From assembly GCF_000471905.2 (NCBI RefSeq), contig NW_006499364.1, positions 3,918,405-3,982,404 of the forward strand: a stretch of 64,000 bases of DNA, read 5' to 3'. Under the pieces are notes generated by a model that saw nothing but the letters and a program-made list of their open reading frames with translations, made no database searches and was not told the DNA's origin. Both the position numbers and the translations under genes were made by a program. Positions 33,954 through 44,190 of the stretch are shown here, in pieces. This DNA is from Amborella trichopoda. Taxonomy: Eukaryota > Streptophyta > Magnoliopsida > Amborellales > Amborellaceae. Positions within the stretch are counted from its first letter, which is position 1, and each line of letters starts with the position of its first letter.

Positions 33954-36060
33954 GTCAGAGCTCATCTCTAATGCGGTTCATATGGAAGGTATGTCCAAGC
34001 ACCATGGTGGATCTCACTAGCAACCCTTTGGCTCGAACTCCCTCTCTAACAATCGAGGCAACCAGCAAATAGAGGTGATCAATGTAGTTGTCACTATGAC
34101 TGACACTAAGAATGCCGCCCCTCAAACCCTGGACCTCTTTAAGGCACAAACATTTCAGGCTGGGGGCAAGCAGCCGTTCTATAACAAGGTCCCACCTTCT
34201 AAAAATATTAATCGCAGTGACTACCTGATCCAGCACTAGGACAAGGTGTATCCTTTTGACAAGGAGTGGGTTCCTACACTACTTTGACTACTACTAGAGC
34301 AAAACATGATCCAACTGCCATAGGTCTACACTAAAGAAAAAGTTAGACAAGAGATAAATCAGAGGTACTGTGCCTATCACATGAAAGTAGGCCACCCCAC
34401 TCAAGACTGCTATAAGCTCAAAGACACTGTCGAAGCCCTTATTAACAAGGGTCAGATAAAGCACAAAGAGTTAATGAAAGCGTTCGTGGCAATTGAGGCT
34501 GCCCACATAGAGACATTTCAACAGGGTGATGAAGCACCCGCTATCCTCTGTACACTATTCTCTGTGACGCTCGAAGAAGGACTCATCATGCCTAAGTCAA
34601 CAAGGCAGCCCAAGTTCATGCCTCCACGAACTGAGAAACTCTAATGCTCGTATTATCAAGTACGAGGCCATGACCTGAGCGAATGCATTGGCTTCCACAA
34701 GCTCTTGGCAAAAAATATGCAGCAATGTCAAGAAGTTCAAGGAAAACCAGAACGACACCCTCAAGTCCTTGCCCCACCGGTGCAAGAACACCTCCCGGCA
34801 CAAGCCCAAGAAAGCACTGAGCAAGACCCTCTACAGACCCTCTTCGAGGGGATGCTGCAACAGGGTCTTGTCACTCCCAAGCATGCCAGGCAGCCTAGGC
34901 ATCTTGCTCAAGGTACAGAAAACCTCTGGTGCCCATATCATCAAGTATGGGGTCACGTGTTGAAAGAATACTCTGGTTCGAAGCTATAGTCACTGACAAA
35001 GTCTAGGAAGGCCACATTGTTTGTCTCATCCTCCCAGAACCCTTCCAAGCCATTGCTCTTGTTCAAGATGAAGGCCCACAGTAAGTCCCCGATGAGCATA
35101 CACTGGACCCTTCAGAGCCCTCGACTTTTAACCTTGAGAAGTCTATCAAGGGCGAAGTAGGCTCCAATCCCTAAAGCGTGAGCCAGTCCACCAAGCTTGG
35201 ACTACTCACCAGCTCGATAGAGCAGGCCAAACACCTCCTTAGGGATCCAAATGGAGACGAGTACCCAGGTCAGCTCGTCGAAAGAACTGCATTCCTCAGC
35301 CACCAGTCGAGGAAAAATTTCTCAGGCGACTTCCTCCACTGCCAACCTTACAGGACTTCATCCCAAGTGTAGCTCGCCTTATCCCTTCTTCCAATCGAGC
35401 AGACGTCCCCTAGTCATTAATAGCTAGGGAGTCGTGCAATATGGGTGATGCTGCTAAAAGCACCCCATAATGGTCAAAGCCGAGGCAAGACTTAAAATAC
35501 CCATTGCACAAGTCTAATTCTGGCGACGACGTAAAAAGCTACCCAGAACATTCTAACTCTTCTTCTCCTCCCTCCTCTTCTATTTCTTCCACAGGTGTTG
35601 CCGGAAGTGCCCAGACTTTGACGTTTTAAATAGAGAGCTTGAAGGCACCAACATCAGTAGGTCGCAGTGGAAGCGCTTAAGAAAGATGATGGCCCAGGCT
35701 GCAGGTTTCTTAACCGTCACCGATGCCCTGGTAGCTCAAGCCAAGACCGAGTCATCATCAAGATTCTATTCCAAAGAGGCCTACCATATGGTGTAGATCT
35801 TGGAAGTACCATCCAGCACGGGGAAAATGAGCCTAAGCTAGGGGAAGAAACCTCAGAAGCTCAAATTCCTCAAATTTCCTGATCCTTCACTTTTCCCTAA
35901 GCCTAAACTATGAACCTCTACATCCTTAATACAAAACCCTATTACTACCCCATCAAGCTAGACCGCACCGGCTGAACAACAAAGTCAGCCAGTGTCACAA
36001 ATCAAAAATCAGCTAAAGCCTATTCCTAAACCTACCCTACCACCTACACCAGTGATTGGA
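33954..36060 (+). pseudogene. Gypsy gag, C-terminal half with three CX2HX4HX4C fingers
   Basis: The first finger is CAYHMKVGHPTQDC (starting 34369). The second begins CSYYQVRGHDLSEC (34645), with Tyr for the first His. The third begins CPYHQVWGH (34930) and has Tyr for the last Cys. They are 92 and 95 codons apart in one frame. Each follows a segment like LFEGMLQQGLVTPKHARQP. A stop (TAA, 34642-34644) sits where other copies have Trp before the second finger. A later part with CPDFDVLNRELEGTNISR lies at 35600-35780. The frame is broken several times. In life such a protein would bind element RNA in virus-like particles. Confidence 0.7.
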
Positions 36061-36079
36061 TAAGGAACACAGAAGTCTA

Positions 36080-36790
36080 ATGAGGATAAACTGAAATATG
36101 ATGTATTTGGGCACTTGAGGAAGATTCTAGCTCTCTTCAGTATCTATGATGGCCTTCTGCTGTCTAGAGAATATCGTATGGCCTTGATTCAAGCTCTTTA
36201 TAACCCAGAGGTGTACGAGACTGAAGTGGAGCCTATTGAGGTTGACCCAGCCATCCAGAGTGAGTGTTTGACAATTTTCTTTTCCTAATAGGACGTTCAA
36301 TTGGGAGGCAAATTTCATAATCACCCCCTCTTCGTGAATGATGAACTACATGCCTGCCCTATCAACCGGATCATGCTAGATGGAGGGTCAGCAGTCAACC
36401 TGATCCCAAGAAGAATCCTCACCCCGATTGGGATTAGGGTCATACGACCTCACTCCTACACACATCACCATGCAAGGGTTCAACCAATCAGGAGAAAAGC
36501 CGGCAAACACAGTGCACCTTCGCCTCAAGATTGGTGACCTCCATGATTACGCTCAGTTCCATGTAATTGACACAAATACATCTTACAGTGTCCTCCTCGG
36601 CTTCCCTTGGCTTCATGATCAGGGGGTAGTTCCTTCCACGCTCCACTAATGCTTCAAATACAGTCGAGATGGGAGGCAACACACGGTCTATGCTGACAAG
36701 AGATCGTTCTCGATAATCGAGAATCACTATGCTGATGCTAAGTACTACTTCACAGATCTTCCAACACTAGAAAAGTCAAAGGATGACTAT
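36080..36790 (+). pseudogene. Gypsy retropepsin-like protease, element A
   Basis: CPINRIMLDGGSAVNLIPRR carries the active site as D-G-G, a variant seen in plant Gypsy elements. Downstream are THITMQGFNQSGEK and LLGFPWLHDQGVVPSTLH, the latter matching the G-x-PWLH segment after the active site in these proteases. A one-base shift near 36440 splits the two parts (frames 36301-36537 and 36428-36649). It aligns along its length with 55133-54500 of element C. Confidence 0.75.
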
Positions 36791-37700
36791 TGGAAGCCTG
36801 TGAGAGAGACAGGACCCTCGCCTCATGATGATGTTGAAGATCTAAGGCAAATGATCACAGACATGTTCAAAGAAGAGGAAAGACAAGGCAAGATCCTCCC
36901 CTTGACTTTTATCTACCCAAGTATACCTTGCCACCTCTCCGAGGTCATGGTGTCGTCCCCGAGAGATGAAGCTTCCCCCTCTACTTCTAATCTGCCAAAA
37001 CAAAATGGCGAGCTAGAAGCAACTCCTGAGACTGAGGAAACTCTAGAGGTAGACCTTCTAGCACCAAGGGTCACCTATATGCTCGATAAGCAAAAAATGC
37101 CCGATCAGTAAAAAGTCCTGCATATCCTCATTTCTCTTTTAAAAGCAGAATTGACACACTAACAACCAAGGAAGGTACTCCAAATACCATCCTCCTTGAA
37201 CAAGGAGATCACCAGTAGCTAAGAGAAGGTCTTACATCTCTCAAAGGCTCTCGAAGAGATACAGGTGGACAAGAGTCAGCCCTCTGGCTCTCAGGAACAA
37301 GACCCCACGACAGAGCTGAGAAGTAAGGTTTGTAGCCTTCAGAATCAGTTGGAGGTTATCCGCGCCGCTTCAAAGCACTTTAAGGAGTTTGTCCTTGAGA
37401 CTAAGACTTATGACGAGCTCAAAATCAATGCACCTAGAATTGAAGCCAAAGCACCCCCAGATTGGAGTATTTACAGCTAATAGGCTCACCAGATCATGAG
37501 AACCATGAATTATGGGCCCCTGTCCAATCAAACACTAACAGGTGAGGAAGCAACTAGTCCCCCATTTGAGGTCATTGAAGCCACAAAAAGCAGTCAACTC
37601 ACATGGCGAAAGGGCAGAAGCAATAAAAAGAGAAGAATAAAAGACATGCCGCACATAGAAAGAGAAAAGAATTGTTCCAGTCACAAATCAAGATGGCATT
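36790..37700 (+). pseudogene. Linker domain after the protease, no known family
   Basis: The segment begins with DDVEDLRQMITDMFKEEERQ and has an acidic middle, APRVTYM, a heptad-like stretch LRSKVCSLQNQLEVIRAASK and KAPPDWSIYS. Element C has the same order (54465-53760). In ordinary Gypsy elements reverse transcriptase would start here. None is seen, and both copies pass directly to non-coding or antisense sequence. Function unknown. Confidence 0.55.
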
Positions 37701-37819
37701 ACAAGCTTGTTTTCTTTATAATAAGAGGAAATGAAAAGAAAAAGAGAAAGAAGGCATCATCAAAATCAATCAATTTCTTCATTGATCTTCCCCCTGTATG
37801 TCGCAGCCGATGCCCTCTC

Positions 37820-40800
37820 TCACTCAATTTCGGTCTTCAACTCTACCACCTGCTCCGCCTCATGCTCCATCAAGGCGGTCCCTTTTCCTAAGGAGTACTC
37901 GAGGGCTAAAAATTCTTCAACAAGCATCTTGGCCTTTGCTTCCCAAGACGCAGTCTCCTTCATCATCTTGTCAAGCTTTTGCATCAGCTCTAATATCTTT
38001 GCCCTCAGAGCGATCACCTTGTGGTGGCGGGCGATGGCCTCCTCAGCGAGGTCTGATCTCTGGAAGACTGCAGCATCCTTCTGTTAAAATTGGGTTTCTA
38101 CCAGTTTTCGATAGTGCAAAAATGAGGATTCCAAAGGGGGTAACTGCGAGCCTTCCAACCGCTGTGCAGTTGCTTCTTCATTGAAGGCCTTTGTTCTCCA
38201 TCCTTCTAGCTCATTTACGATGCCTTCAAAGTAAGGGACGATCTCTTGTACTCCCTCTGCAAGGCGACCTACCTCAACTGCTGGATTGCACCACTAAGTT
38301 CAGTAAGAGGCAGACTCTTTAGCCTCTGCATGCCCATTCGAAGCATGTCCATCATTATGCAGGACAACCAACTCAAGCTAGGCCTAGGCAGTACTACTGA
38401 GGGCACTGCAACGGGAAGAGTATCAGTCTCTACGATAGAACTCGAAGGGATTTTAGCCATATGAGCGGTGGGCTCTTCCTGAGAGACTGTGAAGCCCAGG
38501 CTCTCATCAGTTGTTGGTGTGGAGCGGTCCATAGTTTCAACCTGCTCGGCCCTTGCAGCCGCCTCGCCTAACTTGTCAGCGTCATCACCAGTAGGCTCGA
38601 TCCCCCCAAGGCCAACCTCTTCTCCATGCCCCTCATTTTCTGGAGCAGTTGCAATATGCTCTAAAGAAACCTCAGCCCCTTCAGGGCCAGCATCATCCCC
38701 CTGTTCTTCTTCCCCTTATCCTTTAGGGCAACCGCTTCAACCATAGGCTCTCCCATAGGGTCTGCCTCCTCTACAGCCAAAGGTATTGCCTCTACACTCT
38801 CCAAACCTGATCATTGAGGGTGTCCTGCCTCTGCATCCCTCGCAACTACATCACTGGAGGTAGCAACCTCTTGCTGCTCGGGCACTGCTTCTTCTGTTCT
38901 TGAGGCATCTACCTCTTTTATGATGACAAGCTCTCTTGAAGTTTCCCCAGTCATGACTGCACCCTTAACCTCGGTAGGCACAATGACCTCTTGGGCATTA
39001 GGGGCCTTCTCTGCCTCGACTACCTCATTAATCTCCATCAGGACTGAGCCCTCTTCCTCAGCCACGGATGTCACTTCCTAGTCTGAAGCAATTTCAATCG
39101 GGGCAGTGGGATCTGAGGCATCATCTTGAGCCTTGGGAGAAACAGAGGAAGCCTCAAGAGAAAGAGAAGATGAATCCTCCATAGCAGAGGGTGAATCAAA
39201 AGCCACTGGAGATACGTAAGACTTTGAGGAAGCAACTGGAGAAGAGCCATCAGCCGGTTCTCGGACCATTTGACACCTGGGCCCCTTTCGCTTCGAAGCC
39301 CGACGAGCATGTGCACAAGGGACAGTCGAGGCAGCCCGCTTCCTCTTCTTCCCCTCTACTAGAGACGGTGCAGCAGCTTCAGGAGCACCCTTTCAAGAAG
39401 AGTCGGCAGCTCTATGAGGGTCGCTCCCTATCATCTCGTTGAAATGTTAGACCGAATGCCCTTCATACCCTGTAACCTTGCAACCCTCTTTCCATTTGAA
39501 AATAGTAGAGAGCTTGTAAAAAATGCTCTATGTTTTTTGCTCCATGTCGAGAAACCAGGGCAGAGACCTGTCGACAACAATTTGGTGAGGCCGCCCAAGG
39601 GTGCGCTAGTCCCAAGGAAAGCCCAAGGTGAATACCTTCGCCAGCGGAGGAGTCCTTGCCATCTTCCTCTGCCTCATCTACTTGCTTCAGCGAAAGTTCT
39701 CCCCTATCCAAGGGCGACCGATATCCCACTACCCCATTCTAGTGATTCGCCACCAGAGTTCATGGGCTTCAGCCACTCGCACTCTTCTTCCGAAATGTGG
39801 CAGCACATACTTATTGACCTTTGTAAGCTCCAAGCATGCGGCCCAAGCTGTGTTAATGTGCCTCGGGAGCCAAGTCTTCTGGTGGGTTCCCAACTGGTCC
39901 TTCCTCCATCGGGATGCCTTGCTATAACGCTTCTCAAAGAATACAAAGAATGGGCAGCCTTGATCGAGCCCGTGCTGCTAGGCAAATCTATGAGGGAAAT
40001 ACCCCTCGAGTTTCACACTATGAATAGTATGATAGGGAAGAACCCCGCCCTTGACACTCAGCATATACTTCAGCTCCTTATGAGTAGTAGGAGCACCGTC
40101 TAGGCTCTTTCTCAGCTCGTCAACAAAGGAACGATGTGTAAAATTCCCTAGTGGGAAGGTGGGCCTCCTCATGTGGAGGTGGTAATTGTAGAACAAACTA
40201 CACGAGTGGCCGGGAGTATGGAAGATTGCTTTCTACCCAGCAATCCTCAGCATAAACGGGCACATCGTTTCCTCCAATTCTTCGATTCGGAGATAGGTGC
40301 CCGACAAATAAGCCCCAAGCTAGCTATATAAATAATGGACAGGGAAAGGCATATTGAAGTCTACTGGGAAGGCTTCGCCATCTACTATGTCATTTCCTCC
40401 TTCATCGCCTTGATAGACTTTTCCCCTAGGCATGGCTCCTAGGCCATAGTAGATACTGCAAAGGATCAGCTGTGCAAGTGCATATTCTCGCCCCCTTAGT
40501 ATGTCACAAGCCACATAGAAAGTTCTTGAATGGATAATGTCTGCTCCGCCGGGGAGAGCAAACTTGCACAAGAAAAGTACTAAATAAGTGGACAGGATGG
40601 TGTGCTCATTCTCCTTCCACAGCTCAAAAACTGGTGGGGTCTCCTTCTCCTCTTTCCTCGGTGATGGACAGCTTCATCATCACATTCACCATAGAAAACG
40701 GCCAGCCACTTGGTGAAGGAGACGCGGCGCTTCTTAATCTCAGACCATAGCAGTTGGTAAATTCTAAACAGGTCTTGAAGCCCAGCTGGTGGGTCTTCCT

Positions 40801-41315
40801 TCCTGACCCGTTCATCTCCAAAATTGATCGAGTTTGGGTGGACAAACTCATCATAGATATTACCAATGAGTGGCAGCCCACTAATAAAATACGGATATCA
40901 TTGCATCCTCATGACCGAGCAGCCATGTGTTGCTAACATGGCTTCATGTCTCCAAAAGCACCTTGACTGTGTTCGAGCAACAGTCATAGTAGCCTGTCGA
41001 GCACTGAATGGTGACCAGCAGGGGAGCAAGCTTTAGAATGTCCCTCTACTGGTTGAGCACTCTTATGGTCCAGGAAGAGTACCCCTTTAGGTACTAGTGC
41101 TCCCCTTATACCCGCAAGCCAGCAGAAGACCATTTCATGCCGGAGACTATGTTTTGGTGCAGGCAATGCAAGAGGCCTACCCCTTCCTCTACCCTCACAA
41201 TGTCGTCATTATCTTCCCTTACCCCAAACCAGACAGGGTCACTAACAAAGGTGACATTCAAGGGCCACCTCAGTTCATATAAGCTTTCAGTGAGCCAGAT
41301 TGGCTCACCTCTCAC
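37820..41315 (-). pseudogene. Antisense frame region with plant mobile domain-like segment, element A
   Basis: The coding sense is opposite to gag. One open part (40571-40320) has DILRGREYALAQLILCSIYY followed by GLGAMPRGK and FPVHYLYS. This resembles the C-terminal half of plant mobile domain (PMD) proteins. A further part (40196-39978) begins MFYNYHLHMRRPTFPLGNF. The tail (39074-37820) is rich in Glu, Ser and Thr and ends in a coiled-coil-like stretch with LRAKILELMQKLDKMMKE. Stops and frame changes are frequent. Antisense ORFs are known in Tat-lineage Ty3/Gypsy elements. The PMD assignment is by pattern only. Confidence 0.5.
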
Positions 41316-42555
41316 TAAGCTTTCACTGGTGAATTCATCAGTGCCAAGCTCCTCTAATCAGGAGAGATTCTTCAAGTTTGGAATAACACCTAAAGGCTGG
41401 GGCATTAGAGCAAAGGCTTCACTGTCAAAAGACGCTAAGCAGCCGTGAAAAACTGCGCTCACAAAGGCGTATCACCGACTGGTCACTCAAGGCGTAATGC
41501 TGACAAGCTATCACCATCTCGCAGCCAAGGGCAAGACTATCACCGTCTACTCGCTGAGATGGTATCACTGTGTGCTAAGGCAAGACTATCATTGTCTCAC
41601 TACTAAAGATGGGTTATTGTCATCTCACAACCAACAGGGGGAATCACCTTCTCACACTTATAGGGCCATCGTTGCCTGAAGGCAAAAATACCAGCACTCC
41701 AGCTGTTTTCACAAGTCACACGTTAAGCAGACCACGTCCCTTGAAATATGGGCACACCACCTGACACTCACAGTGTGCTTATCACCATGCGTGCGGAGGT
41801 TGACCGTTCACTGTCTCATGACCCTTTGCTTCCTCGGCCGCGCGATGCCTCGAGTTCTCACTGACCTTTCCCCTCTTTGCCAGGAATTCACTCCTACTTG
41901 CCGAAGAACCTTTCCGCTATTAATTGAAGTTAGCGAAAAACCACCAGAATCCCCAAAAAGCTTCTTTGTGACCCTGAGGGCTTCCATTCTCCCTGTTTTT
42001 GCACTTCTACAGTTCACCACAACTCATCGAAATTTCACTGTGGTTCTGGTGAGCCCACTGCTGCTGCTCCTTCTTCTCTTCCGATAACCAGATGACCGTC
42101 AGAGCCCCCTGATCCTTCTGCAACCGGGCAGCAATAGTGAAACTACTGGAACAGCACTGAAACTCCGACAGAGCACCACTACAAATCTCGCTAAGTCTTT
42201 GAGAAGCCTTGTTCCCTACTTAGAAGTGCCTCAGCACTCTCTGAAAACACTCGCGTGCATGTCGCAAAGGCCCACGACCTGCTCAAGCTCACCAAAAAAC
42301 TCCTAAAGGCCTGTATGCTGCGAATATTGGCCGAGAAACTCTTGTCGAAAGTCTCTTGCCAGAAGCTCAGACTTTCTCTCTTTAAAAATTTTCTTCAACT
42401 GTTTTACCCTTTGTTAAATAGTAAAATGGGGTTTCTCCCTCTTTTATACTCAGCAGTGCCAAAAACTTCCCCTCACAAGTTCGAAATGATGCTCCAGTCC
42501 TTAGCTTCTGAAGGCAATAAGATCAGGCCTGGGTGGGTCAAGCCTGAGACCCGAA
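41316..42555. other. 3' part of element A, no gene recognised
   Basis: It contains irregular repeats of tatcaccgtct-like phrases at 41465-41650, then GC-moderate sequence with short frames only. It probably belongs to the untranslated 3' region of element A. Confidence 0.4.
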
Positions 42556-42737
42556 GGGGTTATCGCCCCGTGCTTCATCAAGAAGCTATCGCCGCATGCT
42601 TTGTTAAGAAACTATCACCGCATGCTTTGTCAAGAAGCTATCGGTGTGCACTTCGTCAACGACCTATCTCTGCTTGCTTTGACAAGGAGCTATCGCTGCG
42701 CCTTCACCTAAGGTTTAATGCTGCGTGTGTCATCCGA
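42556..42737 (+). repeat. 26-bp tandem repeat, about seven copies
   Basis: Units such as gaagctatcgccgcatgctt plus tgttaa start at 42556, 42582, 42608, 42634, 42660, 42686 and 42712. Because 26 is not a multiple of three, the open frame here shifts through each unit, so it is not a protein repeat. Confidence 0.8.
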
Positions 42738-42879
42738 GACCTAGTGCCATGCGCATGCCACAACACTCCCACTTAGGCCATCGTCCTACATCCTCAAGAA
42801 ATTCATTCCCTACACCATAGTCTCACTCCTCAGGGAGGCGAGTACTCAATTACGACTTTATTATCCGTGGAGTCATATT

Positions 42880-43260
42880 CCCTACTCACCACAACAATCC
42901 GTACTGCATGACCCTAAATGGCACAGCCATTGTTCTGGTGCACGACCCTAAACTAAATGGTCCAAACTATATGACTCTAAACTGTAGCGGAGGACTAGTT
43001 GTACGACCTTAAACTGCATGGTCCTCATTGCATGACTTTAAAGTGCATAACCATGGTCCAGCTGTATGACCTTAAACCACAGTGCATGTCCTGGCCGCAT
43101 GACGTTAAAAGGTTTAGCGCCATGGTCCAAACTATATGACCTTAAATTGTAGTGAAGGTCTAGTTGCACGACCTTAAACTACATAGTCCTAGCTGCATGA
43201 CTTTAAATTGTATAGCCATGGTCCAAGCTACACGACCTTAAAATTGTAACACATAGCATG
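42880..43260 (+). repeat. Array of gcatgaccttaaac units, about 11 copies
   Basis: The phrase (g)catgaccttaaact recurs every 30-38 bases, usually followed by gtccaaacta or gtcctagct. The reverse complement of the same array lies at 50290-50680 in element C. This supports the two regions being the same part of one family. Confidence 0.75.
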
Positions 43261-43526
43261 AAACATAGTCCATACACATGACTTTAATAGTAAGATGAAC
43301 CACCTCTTCGCTATTGTATTTCATCAACATCCCCAGTGGAGATAGGTGTATCCAAAAGGAAAAGGGGGTCGTGCTTTACCCCTTCAATCCCCAATGGGTC
43401 TATTTCGCACGAACATCCCAATAGGAGTAACATCCTTGTTTATAGTATAAAATCAAAGAGATTTTCAAAGGAAGATCCCTCAAATCTAAACACCACAAAT
43501 AGAGTTTAAAGATAGATGATAGAGAA

Positions 43527-44175
43527 TGTGGGGAAAATTGAATTCTGATATGAGGTCAAATTCGCCCAAAACGAGCGGATCTGTCCTCATATCAGTGGCA
43601 GCACCAGCATTAATCCAAATATGAAACAAGAAATAAAAAGCAATAAAAACTGATTTAATCTAATTCAAATGAAATAAAAGTAAAAAATAAATAATAAAAT
43701 AGTAAGAAAAGATACCGAACTGGGCCGGATGGCTCGAAACTTCCAAGCCTTCTGGGGCTCGCCCATATCAGAACCAGTCCTCTTCTATCTCTCTAAGTCA
43801 GATGTTCAATGAAAGTCTCTGGTTGAAGAAGGGTGGTTGTGCCCTAAGGGTAGAACTAGGGTGGTTGTGCCCTAGGTTTAGGTTTTCTCAGACTTAGGTT
43901 TTCTCTCAAGAGGCTCGGGTTTTTGAAGCTGTTTCTAGGGTTTTCTCTTCTCTTATGTAACTCTCTCTGTTTTTTCTTCTCTCTGATCTCTATTTGTTCT
44001 CTTTCCTAGGGTTCTGGTCTCTCAGATTTTTTATCTCTATTTGCTCTCTCTTAGGGTTTGATCTCTCTCCTATAACCAACACGTACTTATCCAAAAAAAT
44101 GGGTTTACTAGATTGTGTGATCCTAAGGGTTCAGGAAATCAAGAAATTTTCCATATTTAAAATGGGGTGTCTACA
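43527..44175 (-). repeat. LTR of a different Gypsy-like element (E)
   Basis: On the minus strand it begins TGTAGACACCCC at 44175, directly preceded by a purine-rich aaagcggggcaac. This is a PPT-LTR junction of a type I associate with plant Gypsy elements. The plus-strand left edge is taken as tgtgggg at 43527, giving TG..CA ends and about 650 bp. The left edge is less certain than the right. Confidence 0.55.
43545..43595. other. Hairpin with perfect 11-bp arms in LTR E
   Basis: ctgatatgagg (43545-43555) and cctcatatcag (43585-43595) are exact inverted copies separated by 29 bases. They lie close to the 3' edge of LTR E in its own sense, so they would fall in U5 of the element RNA. Confidence 0.7.
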
Positions 44176-44190
44176 GTTGCCCCGCTTTGA
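44176..44190 (-). other. Polypurine tract of element E
   Basis: tcaaagcggggcaac on the minus strand abuts the TGTAGAC start of LTR E. The element C LTR at 48512 has a similar tract (cagtggggcaagc). Confidence 0.55.

Larger units (their letters stand above)
33954..43500 (+). mobile_element. Ty3/Gypsy element A, internal region, truncated at both ends
   Basis: The order is gag C-terminal half, protease, linker domain, antisense frame region, then tandem repeats. It is cut on the left by element B and on the right by LTR fragment E (43527). No LTR of its own remains. The same order is seen in inverted orientation in element C. No reverse transcriptase, RNase H or integrase motif was found in any frame between the protease and the antisense region. 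Confidence 0.7.

Noticed and set aside
38269..39074. Separate genes for acidic Ser/Thr/Glu-rich proteins
   Set aside because: They are pieces of one decayed antisense region in element A, split by stops and frame changes. There are no independent promoters or starts.
42880..43260. CRISPR-like array of regularly spaced 14-bp phrases
   Set aside because: The spacers are similar to each other and the array sits inside a Gypsy element of a plant genome. It is a degenerate tandem repeat.
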